Below, piece after piece: positions 48,625 through 60,464 of a stretch of DNA of 64,000 nt. Origin of the DNA: Chrysaora quinquecirrha (lineage: Eukaryota > Cnidaria > Scyphozoa > Semaeostomeae > Pelagiidae). The notes below the pieces were generated by a model, which saw only the letters and a program-made list of their open reading frames with translations, did not search any database and was not told the origin of the DNA. A program made the translations under genes and the position numbers. Each line of letters starts with the position of its first letter. Position 1 is the stretch's first letter. The stretch spans positions 3,283,722 through 3,347,721 of the forward strand of contig JACTAT010000016.1 in assembly GCA_014526335.1 (NCBI GenBank). Direction: 5' to 3'.

Positions 48625-48870
48625 AAATCTGGGAACAGGGAATTCTGAATGGGAAACCGGAATGGGGAATGGTAATCAGAAATGCGGAGTGGGGATCTGG
48701 AATAAGGAATGGGGAACAGGAAATGTGGAACGAGTAACATGGAATAGGGAATTAGGAACGTGCGCCTGGGAATAGAGCACAAGAAATAGAGAATGAGGAA
48801 CACGGAACAGGGAACAGGGTACAGACAGGAAATACCGAATAGGAAACCGAGAAAATACGTGTAGTTCGGC
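48625..48870. repeat. GGAATGGGGAA minisatellite
   Basis: A shorter counterpart of 4785-5235; the left copy has an extra duplicated block. Confidence 0.85.
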
Positions 48871-49434
48871 TGTTTTGCGTAGAACAAAGCTTTCCTATTC
48901 TATCATTTTGCTATATCATGAATGTCTTGCCATTTTGCCCCTCAAACTACCCAGTTTTCAGATCAGTCCAGTCCTAGTTGCTATTGAGCAGTTGTTTACT
49001 AAAAAAGTGTAGTCGTTAATCAAATCTAAATATGAATCAAGTCTAAACATAACGGATAAAATAAGTTGTGAAGGAATTGACAACTCTTTGATAGTGCGCC
49101 ACCATGAATGTCTATTTTGTTGCCAAAGTGTATTATTGTTATATAAGGTATAATTATCTACCGTATAACTAGAATTCAGTATTGTTAACTGAAACCATTT
49201 TATGAATTCGTATGTGATAGATTGGTGCAATCACTAAGAGGCAATTCATAAATAACTAAAAACAATTTATTTGCCCTAGACACGGTTTAATGACAATTCT
49301 ATGTGTTTTTATAAACAAAACTATTTTAAGCAACACTGCAGCAATAATTCAACCGCCTTCGTGTGAGTTTTCAGTTTTGAGAAACCGTTTTCAGCGACAG
49401 TCTGGGTTTTCATCCGCGGAACAGAGACTTGAAG

Positions 49435-49782
49435 ATGAAGTTAGTACTATTGGTATTTTTAATCATCACAAATCCCGCATCACCGCGACGGATTTCAAAG
49501 ACGTCATGCGGCAGTTCCGCTACGTTCTATCGGATTGGAGCAGCTAACCACGTTGGTTTGTTTGCGCCAACATTAGCACAATTGATCGTCGCTTCTCTCG
49601 ATGAATGCGTCGACTCTTGCGTTGACAACGACTTGTGCAATGCATTCAACTACCGCTGCCAGGCGGAATATCGTTGTGACTGCCATTTGCTGGAAGACGA
49701 TCACACGACACTCCCGTCTGGTATCATAAATCATAGCGGCTGGAATCACTATGCCACGGGAAATTTGGCTTTGTCGAGAACG
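49435..49782 (+). pseudogene. PAN/apple domain exon 1 of a truncated second copy
   Basis: 116 codons, exactly the same length and phase as exon 1 of the left gene, beginning MKLVLLVFL. All PAN cysteines are conserved and a donor (ACG|GTATGG) is kept. The EGF and fibrinogen-like exons are not found downstream before 52001, where the left copy has them within 2.8 kb. It may be a pseudogene, or a new short gene spliced to something else such as the exon at 52001. The exon itself is not damaged. Confidence 0.7.
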
Positions 49783-49995
49783 GTATGGTTCCTATTTCAT
49801 TTCTTAACATTTCTAGCTTTTTGTCATTCTGGTTTTTTCCCCAATACTCTTATCTTATAGGCTTACCCAATTTGAACGAAAATTGCAGAACTGTGCTCCT
49901 AATTAACAATCAAACAGTGGCAGCTTGCTAACTAATTAACTAACTAACAAGCTAGCTATAGATAACTAACTTACTAACTAACTAATTAATCATCT

Positions 49996-52000
49996 TACAA
50001 GCCTGGCCACTTATTCTAGAAAAAAATTTGGGAATTTTTAAAAAAGGCAGAATCGGAATTTTTGGGAAAATTAGCCCGGGTTTGGGAAATTTTAATTCCT
50101 TTGTTTCCCTTTTGGGTAAATTTTTTTGTTTTAAACAAGGGTTTTTCTTTTGTTATAGTATATTTGGACCTTAGTTTGCAATAGTGTCGCGAAAATTTTT
50201 CAAAGGGCACTTTGGAAAAAGGGTTAAAACTAAAGAGTAGTATGCTGCCTTTTTCTTGATTGAACCTTTTTATTGTTACCAACCTAATTTAAGTCAAAAA
50301 TATTTTTTACTGAAAAGGCCACATGTTTGCAGATACTGCATATTCTGATGGCATTAGTAATACTAATTCGTCTAAAAAGTTTAGTTCAGGATTCGCCTGC
50401 ATTTTCTAATTATAGATCTCTTCAAGTTACAGTATTGCAGAATCTTATTTCTTAATCAAGATCATTTAATACATCAGACGAAGATCTCTGATTGGTACGC
50501 TTCTATTCAATGGAAAAGGCAAGGAAATAAATAGGAAAAATCTTAGCTGTAAGGTAATAGCAAGTTTTGTAAAAACTTTTTGCAGTTTAGCATTCATATT
50601 GCGTTTTAATGTGTTAGGGATAAGACCTATTGCTGATGTCTTGCGAGAATTTCTAAATGTCAACTTATATTATGTTATTTCGAATAATTCATAGTTGATC
50701 CATATAGATATGTTGTTGCACTAATGAAGCTTCCTAATAGATGTAGAAAACGCATTACACAGCTATCATTCAAAATATAGATCTAATGCTTCGACTGTTT
50801 CAATCTTTCCATCAACTTTCATGGTAAGCTAATACAGCAGTTCTGTAGTTTAAAGCATACGTATATTCCTCAATTTTCTTAAGACTTCACTGCTACATAG
50901 AATTGCAATCGATTGTTTTAGATGAGCATACAACCTTTTGTCATAGTCTGAATCTGAGCTTCAAGTTAATGCATGACACTTAATCTGATCTAATTGCCTA
51001 ATGTTGACTGTATAATCAATTAGAGCCTTAGTAGTTAATTTGAATTAGTGCACTTCTTCAATTGTAAGTTATGTTAAATAAGCTTATGATCACTGAGCAG
51101 AACATGTACATTGTGTCATATTAGTACGAATTTTATTAGTATGCTTAAATTGCTAATCTGAATCTTTCAGTAGTTTCTGTATTAAGTCGAATTTAATTCA
51201 GCTGTTAATTCTATGCTATTATCGAATTATGGATTATCAAGAATACGTTTCAATTATTGGAGCTTAATACAGTGGTCTATAGAAATGAAAGCTAGTTTCT
51301 GAATTAGTGAAGCTTCAGCTAAGTTCGTAATCAAGATCCATGAAGCCTATTTTTTATTGATTCAGATAACTGTAGTCTCAGTTTCGAGTCATTTGTTACA
51401 TTACTTATATAGTAATAGTCATATGCTTTATTTGTATTGGTTCGTTGTTAGTTTAGTTGAAGTTCTTTAGCTTATTATCTTATGACTTTTACGTTGTTAG
51501 CAAGTTCTCATTAGTATTTTAATTGTTAGTATTGTCCTAGTAGCATGGCTAGTGTAGTCTAATGTTATGTAGTTATATTAGATAGACTATAGTTAATTAG
51601 TACAATTAGAGCTAGTGTTAGTTAAGATAAGTTATTAGTTGTTAATGATTAGTTAGTATATTAAGTTAGTTGTTAATAATAGAGTTAGATAGTTGTATCA
51701 TAGTATAAGTAATATGACTGTTATTATTTAGCTAAGTTGATAGTTATTATAGTTTATAATACATTAGTCTTGATTCGTTAGTTAATTCGCTTCATCGTTA
51801 GGTAATCTTATTAGAGTACATATTAGAACTTATTTAGATAGCTACAATCTTGGTAAAGTTGTTAACCTTATAAGCTAAACAAGTATTAGCATATTGAATC
51901 TTCGCAAATGCCTATCAACCTAATGTTAGTCCTCTAATTAAAGTAACCAATTAACGTTCCTAAAACTCACTGATTTCACTATATTTACTAAAATTTGAAT
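49996..52000. other. AT-rich stretch without genes
   Basis: Low-complexity AT-rich DNA. 51480-51900 has many degenerate TTAGT-like words. It replaces the region that holds the EGF and fibrinogen exons on the left arm. No credible ORF. Confidence 0.55.
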
Positions 52001-52110
52001 CTCTAGGGAAAACAGAGACTTTGGAGGCTCCAAACTCTCCTGACTCGACTCCAGAACTGAAAGATTTTGCAGATTTGGCAGAGAAATTGTTTCCAAATCA
52101 ACCTCTCTAA
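52001..52110 (+). CDS. Putative terminal exon, right copy
   Basis: Bases 52001-52107 are an exact reverse complement of 1-107. The open frame ends FPNQPL then TAA at 52108-52110. The match stops at CTCTAGGG, which is also a possible splice acceptor (CTCTAG|GG). The product is unrecognised, rich in E, P, S and T. It keeps the same order and orientation relative to PAN exon 1 as on the left. Confidence 0.45.
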
Positions 52111-53289
52111 AGTCGGCCGTTTTTCAAGAAAGTGCTTTTTTGCGTCTTGAATCGGAGCCCCTGAAGTCTACTTTTTCAGAATTCATTAGAGATAAAAGTT
52201 TCAAAAGAGGGCCCCCTAAATCTGATGGAAGCTGATTGCGAAGTTTGAAAACACATGCAAACTTGAGCAGAGGTCTGAACTTGCCCATCCTTTCGGCTCG
52301 GCTTGAGAACCTGAATAGGCCTATTAATCTCAGAAAAGCTATATCAAAATGTCGCCATTCGCTAAACTTGTCTGCGAATGTAGTAAGAAAGTGATGCAGA
52401 CTGTGGCAATACATTTTAATATACATGAGTAAAGATAATTATACAGAGAAAGCAGTTAAAAATATGTTTGATAAGTTGCTTTTAAAATAAGAATAGGTTT
52501 CACAGTGGCGAATATATGCTACTCACCAAATCAAAAGACATGCCCTGGCAGATACTGCTTCAAACAACCGTGGAAATGTCACATAATCTTGGAAACCGGC
52601 GCTGATTGGGTAATACGAATGTGATAAGATTCGCGCGCTCCGTACATGGCCAGTTTAATATATCACATGACCCAGTGACTTTTTGCTGATTGGCTAAACG
52701 GATCCTTCAAAAAGTCCATATTTGGTTGACAGACGACTGTTCTGTGGGTTGCACAAAAAACAATTAAATGACTTGGGCCTATTCTGTGACCCAGCCCACA
52801 TTTGAAGAAAATATTTCAATCATGCCAATTGCACAATCTATCAAATAGCTTTCTTACCTTAAATTGTAATCGAATTGAAATAAATAACATAGACAAGTAA
52901 TATAGTAAACAATAAATGTTGATTATTGATTCATAATAAAGTTTAATTGAGCCTTAATTGAGTTTTAAATTGGCAGACTTACAAAAGATTGATATCAGAT
53001 TGAATTGTAATAATTTTCCAGCTAATGAAATGGTTGTCCTTTTCCGGAGGAGAATGTTTTTCTTTATCAAAGATGTTACAATATACCGTAAGATTAATTG
53101 ATACTTTATAAGCAAAGAATCTCCTTTTTCACATAGAGACTTCGTTTCCCCTATTCCTATTCAGAAAAAGGTCCTCTTTTGAGGAAACATTGAATTTCGT
53201 AGCAAATCAAGGTCAGAAAACCGAGAAACACCCAAGAGATGGAACGGCTTATTATTTATTGCTCCCTTGGAAATTGTATGAAAGCCAAC
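52111..53289. other. Spacer with one unsupported ORF
   Basis: A minus-strand 100-codon ORF (52426-52124, starting MYIKMYCHSL) ends 14 bp from the exon above. I do not recognise it. Otherwise nothing seen. Confidence 0.3.
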
Positions 53290-53383
53290 AGTGTACTATT
53301 TAACTATCTAACTAACTAACTAACTAACTTGCTAAATAACTAACTAACTAACAAGCTTACTTTCTAACTAACTAACTAACTTG

Positions 53384-53415
<32 letters not shown>

Positions 53416-53640
53416 TGAACTAACTAACTAACTAACAAACTAACTAACTAATTAGAGCTAACCAGACTAACTAACTAACTAACTAACTTACTTACTTACT
53501 AGCTAGCCAGACTAACTAACTAACTAATAATCTAGGGAACTAACAGGCAATTATTTGACTAACTAACTAACTGACAAACTAATTAACTAACTAAATAAAA
53601 CAACTAACTAACTAACTAACTAACTAACTGATCAACTAAT
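53290..53640. repeat. AACT tetranucleotide array
   Basis: A long (AACT)n array with interruptions, the same motif as the complement of 2690-3345. Confidence 0.92.
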
Positions 53641-53649
53641 TTACGGAGC

Positions 53650-55780
53650 AGTTCAGTGTCCCTTCAAAAGGTCACTATCCCTGCTACTTCGCTTGTGGAA
53701 TCACCCTGTTGTAGATTATCTGCTTTTAGAATACATAATTTGCCTCTCCCATCCACCGGTCCATCACCGAGGGGTATCTTTTCCTCTCCCCCTCAGCCAC
53801 TGGCGCAAAGCACAAATGAGAGTTGTCAAGGAGGATTGGAATAGTATCCCATAATGCATAGCGTACCATTCATATTATCAACTGAGCCGCGTTGTTTTGA
53901 TCAGTCAAATTCCGATCATCCCATGTTCAGTATGGCGCGAGATCCGAAGAATCGTTCAGTTGGCCTAAAGAAAGTAGTTGAAGTTTTGCATTAGGCTGTT
54001 CCTCTAATGAAAAGTATTGACTAAGCCTTCAAATTTTCTGAATTTGTGAGAGAAGAAAATTTCAGTGATAAAGAATAAAATATCAAGGAACAACGGCATT
54101 CTTCAAACTTTTACAAATAGAAAGACGAAGCGCCGCAGTGGCGGGATGACATTTTTCTCAGGAAGTGCCTGGTTAAAAGACGTTAAAAAAGGTTCAAGAT
54201 GATGGGACTTAGTGGGACTTAAACATTTTTCTGGCAGCTAAAGCCTTTTTAAGTGTTATTTGTACAAAAAGTTGTAAAGTCCTCTTTCCGCCCATTCGAT
54301 AACGAGTAGCAAATTTTGACAAATATTTTTCAACCTTCATGACTTAGGCCCAAAGTGAAGGCAAATGAAAACAGCCAACAAAATATTGTAAACTGCTGTT
54401 AATAAACGAAATTTGTGATAAACCCATGTTAAATTTCCATTTTAACATAATTCACTTCAGTAAATGTAATTTTATCGAAAAACTTTGTCTTTTTAACTGC
54501 AATCTTCAAAGCCAGTAATCAAACGAACCAAAAATTCTCCGCCATCTGCAAAGCTGTAAATAAAGGCACTGAAAATCATCGCGGGGGGCTTTTCCAATCC
54601 TCCTTGGAGAGTTGTTGAACTCCATTTCAAAGTAGCCTCGAGACCGTTAAGCAACCGTGATTGGCTTGTTTTGTGAATGAAAATTGTAAAGTGAATGAAG
54701 GTGGAAGTTTTCGAACAACAGAAGCCGATGGCGGATCCTAAACAAAGTTTGAGCGAAGATTTAATGGCTATTATTCGTGCTGCAAAGTAGAGGAAAGTAA
54801 AAAACGCAAATCTAAAACCTCTCGTTTTTGAAGTGACTCATTGTCATGATGGACCAACAACTACAGACAAACACTATAGAAGCGAAATGCAGTAAGTACG
54901 CAGAACCAAATCAGACTTGGCTAGGCCCTTTTATGGACTGGCCTAAATTTGCTTCCCTGTTACCAAGGAGTCCTAAGCCATTTTCACTCAATCTGAAGTT
55001 TTCAGTCTTATATTGGTTAACGTAATTAAACATTTTATTCTTTCAAATTTAGGCCTATTTCATTCCATCAACCAAAAAAGCTGTAACAATCATGCCAAAT
55101 GCACCAGCATCATGCACCAAATGCATCATGCAACATGCACCAGCCCAGCAGCCCGTGCTATTGAAAATACCTCTTTTGGTACCAAGCTACAAAGGTACTT
55201 CAAATCAAGGTACTTTTTACTTACTTTTTTATGTCTAATTCATTTCATTTTGGGGCATTGTTTCGTAATTTAAAAATAGTGTCTCAACAGCTGGCTGCAT
55301 TTTTCAAAGATACTTCGGTATTAGCACGGGAGGGCATGATTAGAAAAATTTGGCAAGCATATTGCATTACATTAAAAGGTTAAATTACAATAGAAGAATT
55401 AGCTACCTTTAAAGAGTTCACAATACATGTGCAGTAATAAAGGACTCATAAAATACAGTAAAGATTGAATCAATTGAGATACCAATAAGCAATTTTCTAA
55501 AACAAGCCTACCCCTTTAAAGCATAACACCAATACTCCATGATAAAAACATTTTGTTTTGCTTAATTAATCGCAGATAAAATTCAGTAGTATCTACACTA
55601 AGATACAGTATGGTATTGTGCCGCTAAATGTTATGCGGTATTCACCACCCCAAAGGTTTACTAAGTTTCGAACCAGACGTATTCCATATGCTACGGAAAT
55701 AGTATGTCAAAGAAGCGCAACGGCAACGTGGAAGGTGCGCCAGTCAAGCAAGAATGATTTACCTGCTGCAAAACTGTTCC
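53650..55780. other. Non-coding stretch
   Basis: No gene I can support. A 20-codon ORF at 54729-54791 (MADPKQSLSEDL) could be a first coding exon but lacks a clear donor. Near 55090-55150 there is a short CATGCACCA-type repeat. Confidence 0.35.
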
Positions 55781-55788
55781 CAGTTATG

Positions 55789-55945
55789 GTGCATTTAGCG
55801 CCAGTCGCTAGGATCGCAGAAGTAGATGGGCTAACGAGACTTAATCCTGGCTGTGACGCTACGATGGCTGGGACTCGAACCCTTACCTCACCAAGCTCCT
55901 GACACCACGAGTTAGCTGGGTGAAGCCACGGCGCGACAGCACCTT
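55789..55945 (-). mobile_element. SINE family B, copy 3
   Basis: On the minus strand it starts GGTGCTGTCGCGCCGTGGC, has B-box GGGTTCGAGTCCC and ends in the ATTTAGCGCC... body shared with 30195-30370. The A-box part is complete. Confidence 0.8.
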
Positions 55946-55984
55946 CAAGTTTATCTCTTCAAGTTAATCTCCGGCCTTCAAGGA

Positions 55985-56362
55985 AGACGATGATGATGAT
56001 TAAGAAGAAGAAGAAGAAGAAGACGACGACGACGACGACGACGATGTAGAAGAAGGAAGAGGACAAAAAGAAGAAGAATAAAGAAGGAAGAAAAAGAAGA
56101 CGATGATGATAATGATGATGAAGAAGAAGAATAAGAATAAGAAGAAGAAGACGATGAAGAAGAAGGAGGACGGGAAGAAGAAAAAGACGAAAAAAAGAAA
56201 GAAAAAGGAGATGATGATTATGATGGTGAAGAAGAAGGAGGAGGAGGAGAGAAGAAGAAGAGGATGGTGGTGATGATGAAGAAGAAGAAGAAGAAGATGA
56301 CGAAGAAGAAGGAAGAGGAGAGAAAGAAGAAGAACAAGGAAAAGAAGAAGTTGGTGATGGTT

Positions 56363-56396
<34 letters not shown>

Positions 56397-56510
56397 CGAA
56401 GAAGACGATGAAGAAGAAGGAGGAGGAAAAAAGAAAAGAACAAGGAAAAGAAGAAGAAGATGATAATAATAATGATGAAATAGAGGAAGAAGAAGATGAA
56501 GAAGATAAAG
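55985..56510. repeat. GAA/GAT/GAC trinucleotide array
   Basis: A strongly purine-rich array of about 525 bp. Long K/E-rich, M-rich, H-rich and F/S-rich ORFs are artefacts. Confidence 0.93.
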
Positions 56511-56554
56511 TGTTTGATTTACTTTATTAAAGCCCAAGCCCCCAAGAAAGATAG

Positions 56555-56851
56555 AAACTCTTGCCCTGGAACTGCACTAAGATTGTTGAAAGTGTTGATT
56601 TTGAAAAAGACATGAAAGATACCCGCAAATGCTTGCCACCAACAATTGAGTTTGAATGCAACTTTTTGGCAAAGGATGATTTGATTCTAGTCAATTGCAG
56701 TTACCATGATTATAAAGGATTCGACCGAATGGATAATCAAATCAGTTGCAAAATTCTTGAAACGTCAGCTGACACTTGCACATCAGTAATCGTTAGGAGA
56801 CTGGGTCAGATTAATTTTGGCGCGAAATGCCCCAGTATGAAAGGGCTGTGA
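56555..56851 (+). CDS. Possible terminal exon of a cysteine-rich protein
   Basis: 99 codons open from an acceptor-like GATAG to TGA. Seven cysteines and an N-x-C/T pattern (WNCTK, VNCSY) suggest an extracellular domain. No start codon or upstream exon could be placed because the GAA array lies directly before it. Family not recognised. Confidence 0.35.
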   Translation, partial: KLLPWNCTKIVESVDFEKDMKDTRKCLPPTIEFECNFLAKDDLILVNCSYHDYKGFDRMDNQISCKILETSADTCTSVIVRRLGQINFGAKCPSMKGL

Positions 56852-58985
56852 AAGAAAACGCCATTTCGCTTTTCTTGACAACCGCACAAGGAGCCAGGCC
56901 AAAGCACAGTTCAATGGGTCAAGGTCAAACCCATATTGATCGTGATCAAACGCCATATTTTGATCGAATGAACCGAACATTTCTTGGTACGATAAGTCCA
57001 TAAGACCAAAGGATAGACACCATTTGATCTGGTTTTATTTTTGACTTAAAAAGGCCTGCTTGCAAACTCGGCAATGTGGGAAGGAAAAAGGAGGCGAGGC
57101 GAAAACTCTAAGCTCCCTAGGCCGAAATATATGTCCGAAGTATTACAATGAAAACTGCCGATTTCGGTCGATACACCTGTGCTTTTCGCTGCATCAATGC
57201 TCTTATCACATATGAAAACAATGAAGAAAGTTCAGAGGTGCCGGGTGTTGCTTTGCAGTGAAAATTCAACGATCAATACTGTTTTCAGAAGGATTTTTAC
57301 ACATGAATAAAGCGCGAAGAAAACACTTGATACCGAAACTTGATTTTGTGAAATGAGGGGACAAAATTTGTAAAAAGGATTTGGCTATTTGTTTGTTTGT
57401 TTCTTTGAAACACCGGGATTGAAACCGCGGTGTCAGACAACTTTTGTCTGAAACAGGGAATAAAGGATTTTACTCAGAATACAGAATTCAAAGATTTGTT
57501 TTGTAAGCAAAGTCAGTGACACCTACAAAAGTCACGATAAGTTGCGAACGTCTTCTTAAAGAAAGCGTTTGCTTTGATGCAAGATCCTCACAGTTATTTA
57601 AGAAACAGAACGGTTCATTTGATAAAGTAATGGGAACCAGAGACCGGCAGAGCAACTCTTTTTTCAGCTATCACATACTGAAACATCTGTTTTTATGTCA
57701 GTACTACCATTGCTATGTCAGTAACAATTACAATTGGCACAAAATAGCCTTGTCCTGACGCTTGCTCCCCTGTGTCCCATGACTGGACTACAATTTTTTC
57801 AATCAGTAACTGCTCAATAAGCAACTAGGGTTGGAATCGATTGACCTGAACATTATGCAACTTGAGGGCTCAATTGAATCTAAGAAACGGGAGCTATATT
57901 TTATCAATATAATGTGACACCTTTTTACTATGTCTGTATATGGCCGCATGGAAAGTATTACTTTGAGGGCTGGACAAAAGTCCAGTTGCTTAAAAAAGTG
58001 TATTCTACTGTGTATATCAGCTTTGAATGAAACGAAATGTAATGGGATGACACAGTCTTGAAAAGGAAGGGTGTTACTGTAATAAGGAAGAAACGACAGT
58101 AGAAGGAAGATTTCTTAGGCCACCATGCGCTACCATCGACGAGACTGCTTTAAGCTTTTAAATCCTTAGCCCTTCTGTTTACTGGTCTTAAGTTATTTAA
58201 GTAAATTAACAAGATGTAAGATGCATCAGTCAGCTTAAATATATAAACAAATAAATAAGCTAATTAGAAAAGAAACTAATAACCTAATTTTGAATTGTGA
58301 AAAAGAACAAATAAGCAAATTATGCAAGAAAAAAGCATCTACATGACCTAATTTCAAAGTAATTACATTTCTTCGAGACGAATGCTTCTTTTATTCAACT
58401 CTTTGCTACAATGAGATTTGAGCCAATCAGGAAACTTTGGCGTCTACTGTCATGCGCATAAGCCTATTTTGCATCATGTCTGGCCTGTGATGCCAATGAC
58501 TCGACTCCACACGTCATCGAAGAGTAATGGTTACACAGGAAATGTAAACATTTGAATTTCTCAAGCAGTAAAGTTGACTTTGTCAAACGGATTTTCGATT
58601 TGCTGTTTTTCAACTCTCTTCGCTGATTGGACAATCCACACAATAGGATTTATACCCACAATGCATTGGTAACTACAATCTTGCACAAAACTTAATCCCT
58701 AATGGATAATAATGACCGAGTTTTCTCTGTGAATTTAAGATTCTAAATTTTTCGCATTTTAAAATTATTTTTTTACAGCAAAATGACCAAGCATTACCCC
58801 AGGCATGTCCTTGTTTTAGGCGCGTTTCGGCTGAAAACCTGGTGAATACGGGTGGCCAATGTTCGGCCTAAGCAAAGGGAAAACATTATCCCATTGTGTA
58901 CTTCACTGTTAGTTTATTGATCAACTATGGTTATTTTATGATTATTTTTGCTTTGATTTGTATTATCAAGTCTTAACTCATTACA
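56852..58985. other. Non-coding stretch
   Basis: No supported gene. 57965-58000 holds a GGACAAAAGTCCAGTTGCTT motif similar to 36650-36680 in the other orientation. Otherwise AT-rich. Confidence 0.35.
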
Positions 58986-59579
58986 ATGTCTTACAAATTG
59001 AGAATAAAAATCGTGGAAAATACAAAGGAACAAAATACCCTGAAGTACAGTACACGAAGGAACTCAAAAGATAAGTACATAACTGACGAACTTGAGGAAA
59101 TTTCAGTGCTGATTCTCACTTTTGGAAAACTTTCGAATCTCAAAAACCTTTTGATAAACTCTCGAATTTCGCAAGAGATGTTAGCTGAGAAATTATGTCC
59201 TTGTTTCGTGAAAATAAAAGAAGACAGAACGAGTGGGAGATTAACAGATTTTGAAATCAGTGCATTTGTATGTCTTCACTGCAATTTCCGGCTGCTGATT
59301 CTTCTGTCGAGAAGGCGCCAATTCATTGCTCCGATTATTTATTTCCCATTTCCTTTCAATGCTTGCACAGTGGCGCCCAAACTCAAACACATAAAATGGC
59401 CTACAGGATTAGACACGATATCCACAGACAAAAAGCTTCAATTGGTCAATTTCATTCCTTTTTGCTTGTATTCATTTCGACTCTGCTTTATGAGGCATCT
59501 TTTCTATATATGTCATGTATTACTCATTCATTACCAATTCAATTTTCTTAACAAATTTTTAATGACTTCCACTAACTAA
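58986..59579 (+). CDS. Unrecognised ORF, possibly a first exon
   Basis: An ORF of 197 codons from ATG (MSYKLRIKIVENTKEQ). The first ~95 residues look protein-like: charged, with DELEEISVLILTFGKL. A GTATGT donor follows GCATTT near 59266, after which composition becomes intron-like and hydrophobic. So the real coding part may be only about 58986-59265. No domain recognised. Confidence 0.35.
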   Translation: MSYKLRIKIVENTKEQNTLKYSTRRNSKDKYITDELEEISVLILTFGKLSNLKNLLINSRISQEMLAEKLCPCFVKIKEDRTSGRLTDFEISAFVCLHCNFRLLILLSRRRQFIAPIIYFPFPFNACTVAPKLKHIKWPTGLDTISTDKKLQLVNFIPFCLYSFRLCFMRHLFYICHVLLIHYQFNFLNKFLMTSTN

Positions 59580-59714
59580 AAAAAGTTGCCACAATGTGTT
59601 TCGGTTTCAGGTACATCTTCCTCTGTTTATTCCCCCTCCCCCCTCTCATCAATCAATGTCACAGAGATTGTGGAAATTTTAATCCATAAGGTGTAATCTC
59701 AGTTCTATGTGCAT

Positions 59715-60035
59715 GATCATTTTCATCATCATCATTATCATGATCATCATTATCAGTATGGCCATCATAATCACAATCATCATCATCGCATCATCGTCAT
59801 CATCATTATCATAATCACAATCATCATAATCGTCATCGTCGTTATCATCATCATCATCATCATCATCATCATAATCATCATCACCATCATCATCATCATC
59901 ACAATTATCATCATCCTTATCATCATCATCACTGTCATCATCATCATCTTGATCATTACTAGCTACTAGCTATCTACTGTCTATCGTCATGGCATTGTCA
60001 TTTTATTTAGCTTCATTATCTTCATCATCATCATC
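59715..60035. repeat. CAT trinucleotide array
   Basis: (CAT)n with ATCATCATC runs, about 320 bp. I/H-rich ORFs are artefacts. Confidence 0.92.
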
Positions 60036-60187
60036 ACGAATCAAATAAATTCCATAAAGTTGCGGTTGTTCAACTAGAAACAAAGAACAACAGACCTCTG
60101 TTGGAAGTAAAATAGGAGTTTGCTAGAAATAAAGATTGGGTTAATACCTGGGGAGAATACTGGCGAGAAGCAGTCCATAGTATGTCC

Positions 60188-60464
60188 TTACACCGCAGTC
60201 TTTTGTGATTTTAAACCGATGACAAAGTGTGGCAGGTGTTCTTGGGTATAACCCTTCCAGAAACGATTCTTAATGGTAATGTTTGTCTCTGGATCATTAA
60301 AATCGTGTTTATGCAGAGGAATGGAAATAAGAAAGCTTGGACGTGGACTGCCAGAGAACAAAAAACTTTCATATCGTAGCCTCAGTGCAAAAAAACTTGA
60401 TGAGAAATAGTCGAGGCTGCGTGCAAATTGTTCAATTACATTCAAAGGAACGCAAACACCCTTT
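60188..60464 (-). CDS. Possible terminal exon, unrecognised protein
   Basis: On the minus strand, open from an acceptor-like ATTATAG to TAA, 92 codons including VIEQFARSLDYFSSSFFALR and a basic, aromatic C-terminus (FWKGYTQEHLPHF). Composition is protein-like and no repeat is involved. I cannot assign a family or an upstream exon. Confidence 0.35.

Larger units (their letters stand above)
40835..49995. repeat. Right arm of large inverted duplication
   Basis: The reverse complement of 3345-12095 (landmarks are given there). Specific to this arm are an inverted-repeat element (46255-46870), a GAT array and about 0.8 kb of unrelated sequence (47350-48600). It lacks the MITE present at 3380-3742. 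It is continuous with twist without a gap. Confidence 0.93.

Noticed and set aside
40835..49995. Inverted arms as a single giant transposon with its own transposase
   Set aside because: No transposase, integrase or polymerase-like coding sequence was found in either arm or between them, and the spacer is ordinary conserved genes.
50016..50282. 88-codon minus-strand ORF rich in K, F and N
   Set aside because: AT-rich composition, no splice signals and no counterpart on the other arm.
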